64,000 nucleotides of DNA from Enterovibrio paralichthyis (GTDB lineage: Bacteria; Pseudomonadota; Gammaproteobacteria; Enterobacterales; Vibrionaceae). This document shows positions 60,847 through 64,000 of this stretch, one piece after another; position 1 is the first letter of the stretch; each line of letters opens with the position of its first letter. The notes under the pieces were generated by a model. That model searched no databases, was not told the DNA's origin, and was given only the letters and a program-made list of their open reading frames with translations. The translations under genes were made by a program, and so were the position numbers. The DNA lies in contig NZ_JAHUTS010000006.1 of NCBI RefSeq assembly GCF_019209835.1, forward strand, positions 186,001 through 250,000, in the 5' to 3' direction.

Positions 60847-61959
60847 TTAAGCCGCCTTGCGTTCAGGATGTTGGCGGCTTTCGCTCGGATAGCCTCGCAG
60901 CCCGGACTCGGTCAATTCGATATAGCGGACATCGCCGCGCTGGATATTCAACGCTTCCGCCTGCTCAACCGGTACATCCACCATGATCAGGCGACTGCGG
61001 TTACCCGGCAGCAGTTTGCAATCCACGCGGTAAAACGCGCCAAGAAACTCCGTTGTCACCACTTTGACCGGAATACTGTTTTTCGGGCTGTCGACAAAAC
61101 GGATTTGCTCGGGACGCACCGCCAGATCGCACGCATCACCGCGCGACAAAGGCAGGTTTTCCAGCGCAGGTTTACGAACTAAGGATTCGGCAATCCGTAC
61201 CTGAGTGTCGCTAGCCACAGAAACCGGAATAAAGTTCATGGTGCCGACAAATTCCGCCACAAAACGGGTTGCCGGTTTACGGTAGATTTCCTGCGGCGTA
61301 CCCACCTGTTCAATCACGCCGTGGTTCATCACCACAATGCGGTCAGCCATGGAAAGGGCTTCGTCTTGATCATGGGTCACCATGATCGTGGTGATACCCA
61401 GCTTGCGCTGCAAACGGCAGATTTCTTCACGAAGATGGATACGCACTTTGGCATCCAGTGCCGACAGCGGTTCGTCCAGCAATAGCAGCCCCGGAGAAAG
61501 CGCCAATGCCCGCGCCAAAGCCACACGCTGTTGTTGACCACCGGAAAGTTGGCTCGGGTATTTCTCACCGGAGGTCGGCAGGCCAATGGTTTCCAGCCAC
61601 TCTTCGACTTTCTCATACGCCACTTTTTTCGGCGTGCCCTGGTTTATCAGGCCAAGGGCAATGTTTTCTTTCACCGTGAGGTTCGGGAACAGAGCGTAAG
61701 ACTGGAACACAATGCCGAAGTCGCGCTTTTCCGGCGGCAGGAAGGTGGTTTCTTTACCTCCCTGGAAAATAGCGCCGGAGGTTGGCAGGTCGAGCCCCGC
61801 AATCGCGCGCAGCAAGGTGGTTTTGCCGCAGCCGGAAGGGCCAAGAAAACAGACAAACTCTCCTTTTTCGATACTGAGGGAGATCTGTTTTAACGCCGTA
61901 AACGCCCCGAACTGCTTCGCGACGTTATCAATCTGAAGGTAAGGTTGGTGATGATTCAT
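60847..61959 (-). CDS. phnT: PhnT, 2-aminoethylphosphonate ABC transporter ATPase
   Basis: 370 residues. Walker A 'GPSGCGKTT', signature 'LSGGQQQRVALAR', Walker B 'LLLLDEPLSALD' and H-loop 'MVTHDQDEALS' are intact, and a C-terminal TOBE domain (from about residue 290) follows. I chose the ATG at 61959 because GGAG then lies eight bases upstream; the ATG at 61965 is too close and the frame to 62043 is not supported. It drives the single-chain permease. Confidence 0.9.
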   Translation of the reverse strand: MNHHQPYLQIDNVAKQFGAFTALKQISLSIEKGEFVCFLGPSGCGKTTLLRAIAGLDLPTSGAIFQGGKETTFLPPEKRDFGIVFQSYALFPNLTVKENIALGLINQGTPKKVAYEKVEEWLETIGLPTSGEKYPSQLSGGQQQRVALARALALSPGLLLLDEPLSALDAKVRIHLREEICRLQRKLGITTIMVTHDQDEALSMADRIVVMNHGVIEQVGTPQEIYRKPATRFVAEFVGTMNFIPVSVASDTQVRIAESLVRKPALENLPLSRGDACDLAVRPEQIRFVDSPKNSIPVKVVTTEFLGAFYRVDCKLLPGNRSRLIMVDVPVEQAEALNIQRGDVRYIELTESGLRGYPSESRQHPERKAA

Positions 61960-62067
61960 AATCATAACTCCATTTGGTATAGTCCAGACTCTAGCTGCGC
62001 TATATTTCATCGGCATGACAGATTTGTAGCCCTTCGATGACAATCAATGATTTAGCTTCCAAAACAG

Positions 62068-62093
62068 AAAGAGAGAGCCGATGCTCTCTCTTT
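62068..62093 (-). terminator. Intercistronic hairpin between phnS and phnT
   Basis: A perfect 11-bp stem (AAAGAGAGAGC with GCTCTCTCTTT) and a four-base loop. On the minus strand it is followed by CTGTTTT, so it may be a partial terminator that keeps phnS expression above phnT. Confidence 0.7.
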
Positions 62094-62123
62094 GTCTGAA
62101 CAAGATTTGGTTGCCTTTCCTGC

Positions 62124-63131
62124 CTAAGATTTCGGCTCAGATTTGCTGTCGTAACGCTCAGACCAGGCCGCAAGCACCGTCGAACGCTGATTACCCATTT
62201 GGGTGAAATCCATCTTGGCCATCGCCCCTTCCACATCCGGGTAGTTGTTGACCTTGGCGCTCACAGCTTTATGGCCGACTACAGGATACGACTGCACATA
62301 CAGCTCGTTGGCCGCTTTCGATACCGCCCAGTCCACAATGCGCTGGCTGGCGTCACCCGGTTTCACCAAACCGACGGCATCCACGTCCCAGCCAATGCCT
62401 TTCGGCACAATTACCTCAAGTGGCGCACCCTGATTTTTCAGTTTGGCCGCGCGGGTTGCCATGGAAATGCCAATCGCGACTTCACCCATCGCCGCTTGCA
62501 CACAAGGCTTGGAACCAGAGTGGGTGTAGTGCGCAATATTGTTGTTGAGCTTGTCCATGTATTCCCATGCGCCAGCCTCGCCAAAGTTGCTGATCCAGCC
62601 TGACACCTGCATGTAGCCCGTACCGGAAGACGCCGGATTCGGCATGGCAATATGACCCTGATACACAGGATTGGTCAGATCTTCCCAGGATGTTGGCTTT
62701 GGCAAGCCCAGTTGTTTGCCGACAATCTCGTTGTAGCAAATCGCATTAAAGAACGCCTGGTTGCCGTACCATGCCGGGTTTTGCTCGCCGTCAATCAACT
62801 GGCTGCGCAGCTCGTCAATGCCCTTTGGTGAATAGGGTTTGATCACCCCTTCTTCTTTCAGCAACGCCAGCGAAGATCCCGCCAGTCCCCACACTACTTC
62901 AGCGCGTGGGTTGTTTTTCTCTGCCAGCAGTTTTGCGGTCATGATGCCGGTGGAGTCGCGCACCCATTTGATGCTGATGTCCGGGTTTTCTTTTTCAAAC
63001 GCGGTTTTGTATTTCGCCAGCAGATCGGTTTCAAATGCAGTGTACACAGTCACTTCCTGCGCACTGAAAGCCTGTGCAGACATCAATGTAAATAGTGCAG
63101 TCACTGACGCTTTCATCATGCGTGCCTTCAT
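62124..63131 (-). CDS. phnS: PhnS, 2-aminoethylphosphonate-binding protein
   Basis: 335 residues with a signal peptide ending 'AQAFSAQE' (about residue 24). The mature part has 'VTVYTAFETDLLAKYKTAFEKENPDI' (in part), 'WGLAGSSLALLKEEG' and 'HIAMPNPASSGTGYMQVSGW' (in part), as in FbpA-like phosphonate-binding proteins. GGAGAGG precedes the ATG at 63131; the frame to 63215 is not used. Divergent from phnW. Confidence 0.9.
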   Translation of the reverse strand: MKARMMKASVTALFTLMSAQAFSAQEVTVYTAFETDLLAKYKTAFEKENPDISIKWVRDSTGIMTAKLLAEKNNPRAEVVWGLAGSSLALLKEEGVIKPYSPKGIDELRSQLIDGEQNPAWYGNQAFFNAICYNEIVGKQLGLPKPTSWEDLTNPVYQGHIAMPNPASSGTGYMQVSGWISNFGEAGAWEYMDKLNNNIAHYTHSGSKPCVQAAMGEVAIGISMATRAAKLKNQGAPLEVIVPKGIGWDVDAVGLVKPGDASQRIVDWAVSKAANELYVQSYPVVGHKAVSAKVNNYPDVEGAMAKMDFTQMGNQRSTVLAAWSERYDSKSEPKS

Positions 63132-63366
63132 GGTTTTCCTCTCCTTTGGTCTCGCCCTGTGTTTGATAACGGTCGACGTTGAAAATGGTGTTACCTGTAA
63201 TCTGGTGTGTACCAAAATTTGAGTTCACCCTAACCACGCTTTGTGACGATTCCATGACCAATTTTTGGCAATTTTAAGAAATAAAACCGAATATTCAGGG
63301 AATTAAAACGGCGAAAGCCGTGGATGTGAAAGTTTTATGAAATTCGTTTTGGCCATATTTACGCCG

Positions 63367-63412
63367 TTGACAGCCTACTGCTAGAGTAATTTGGAATTTT
63401 GGTATATTCCAA
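63367..63412. promoter_or_regulatory. phnS-phnW divergent control region with inverted repeat
   Basis: TTGGAAT (63391-63397) and ATTCCAA (63406-63412) form an inverted repeat with an eight-base spacer, 21 bp before the phnW start. TTGACA at 63367-63372 could be a -35 box, but no clean -10 at proper distance was seen. The palindrome is a candidate PhnR operator. Confidence 0.5.
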
Positions 63413-63432
63413 TTAACAGGATGGATACTCCG

Positions 63433-64000
63433 ATGAAAAATGAATACCTGCTACTCACACCGGGCCCGCTTTCAACCTCTGAAACGGTGCGCAGCGCCAT
63501 GCTCAAGGACTGGTGTACGTGGGACGATGATTACAACAAAGACATCGTTGAGGTTATTCGCACCAAACTGGTTTCGCTGGCGACAGCACAAGAAGGCTAT
63601 ACCAGCGTATTGATGCAGGGCAGCGGCACGGCATCCGTCGAAGCCACAATCGGCAGCGCAATTGGCAAGAACGGCAAATTACTGGTGGTCGACAACGGCG
63701 CATACGGCGCACGTATCGCCCAAATCGCTGGCTACCTGAACATTGCCTGCCGCGTGATTTCCCCGGGTGAAACGTCGCAGCCAGCGCTGGAAAATGTAGA
63801 AGCCACATTAAAAGAAGATGGCGACATCACCCATGTGGCGATTGTGCACTGTGAAACCACCACCGGCATGCTGAACCCGATTGAAGCGGTTGCTGCCCTT
63901 GCCAAAGCACACGGCAAAGTGGTGATCCTGGATGCTATGTCGAGCTTTGGCGGCATCCCGATGGACATCGGCGAACTGGGCATCGACTTTATGATCAGCT
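63433..64000 (+). CDS. phnW: 2-Aminoethylphosphonate--pyruvate transaminase (3' end cut by window)
   Basis: The first 189 residues are visible. PhnW moves the amino group of 2-aminoethylphosphonate to pyruvate, giving phosphonoacetaldehyde and alanine, the first step of degradation. 'LLTPGPLSTSETVRSAML' and 'VLMQGSGTASVEATIGSAIG' are hallmark stretches, and 'VILDAMSSFGG' holds the Asp (168) that contacts the cofactor. The cofactor lysine lies just beyond the edge. An in-frame ATG at 63421 is an alternative start. The next enzyme (phnX, or phnY/phnA) is expected outside the window. Confidence 0.93.
   Translation, partial: MKNEYLLLTPGPLSTSETVRSAMLKDWCTWDDDYNKDIVEVIRTKLVSLATAQEGYTSVLMQGSGTASVEATIGSAIGKNGKLLVVDNGAYGARIAQIAGYLNIACRVISPGETSQPALENVEATLKEDGDITHVAIVHCETTTGMLNPIEAVAALAKAHGKVVILDAMSSFGGIPMDIGELGIDFMIS

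Overview
The window looks like chromosomal DNA of a marine gamma-proteobacterium, most likely Vibrionaceae and perhaps close to Grimontia or Enterovibrio. The reasons are a V. cholerae-style type VI secretion (T6SS) auxiliary cluster (hcp-vgrG-vasW-like-vasX-like-immunity), an aga operon with a mannose-family PTS, a Vibrio-type phn cluster with a single-chain permease, RlmC, and roughly 50% GC by eye. The genus is an inference from gene content only. I saw no rRNA, tRNA, insertion sequence, CRISPR array or replication origin.

Layout. 1-3051: end of a sugar-type ABC transporter operon (two permeases and a binding protein; the first permease is cut by the window edge). 3102-3977: two small conserved-domain genes (DUF3820, DUF4395). 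4041-21596: T6SS effector island. It has two modules that each start with a nearly identical hcp and vgrG front part, forming a 2.4-kb direct repeat 8,369 bp apart. Module 1 carries a DUF4123 adaptor, a VasX-like pore-forming toxin and a membrane immunity protein. Module 2 carries another DUF4123 adaptor, an uncharacterised 331-residue protein, an Rhs protein with a variable C-terminal toxin (TNT-like motif) and AT-rich candidate immunity genes. Each module has a -24/-12 (sigma-54) promoter. 21797-26621: an AAC(3)-fold acetyltransferase, an ABM monooxygenase plus Gfo/Idh oxidoreductase pair, and an NMT1/TauA-type ABC transporter. 26680-33411: housekeeping and miscellaneous genes (DUF2750, rlmC, amtB with NtrC and sigma-54 sites, a secreted CE2-like esterase, a nucleotidyltransferase, a CNNM/CBS protein). 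33657-37658: a polyamine-type (PotFGHI-like) ABC transporter.

37764-45243: a LacI-controlled minus-strand operon with a binding protein, two unusual permeases, a GH63-type glycoside hydrolase and a MalK-type ATPase. It probably imports and hydrolyses a small glycosidic solute such as glucosylglycerate or mannosylglycerate. 45363-49713: small regulators and conserved-domain proteins (HTH-2TM, cupin, NusG/UpxY-like, DUF1272, GNAT, DUF2541), a (CAGAA)n pentanucleotide repeat and a cold-shock gene. 49933-57946: a complete aga regulon for N-acetylgalactosamine/galactosamine uptake and breakdown (agaR, kbaZ, agaS, PTS IIB/IIC/IID/IIA, deacetylase, kbaY) with AgaR-like operators. 58396-64000: the 2-aminoethylphosphonate cluster (phnR, fused permease, phnT, phnS, and divergent phnW running off the right edge).

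Taken together, the stretch joins interbacterial competition (T6SS) to scavenging of marine or host nutrients: sugars, polyamines, compatible solutes, amino sugars, phosphonate and ammonium. The best candidates for undescribed biology are the repeat-bounded exchangeable T6SS cassette, the short Cys motif conserved at the tips of two otherwise different VgrGs, the apparently split Rhs N-terminus with a possible NAD-glycohydrolase tip, and the GH63 operon whose permease carries a DUF11-like periplasmic domain.
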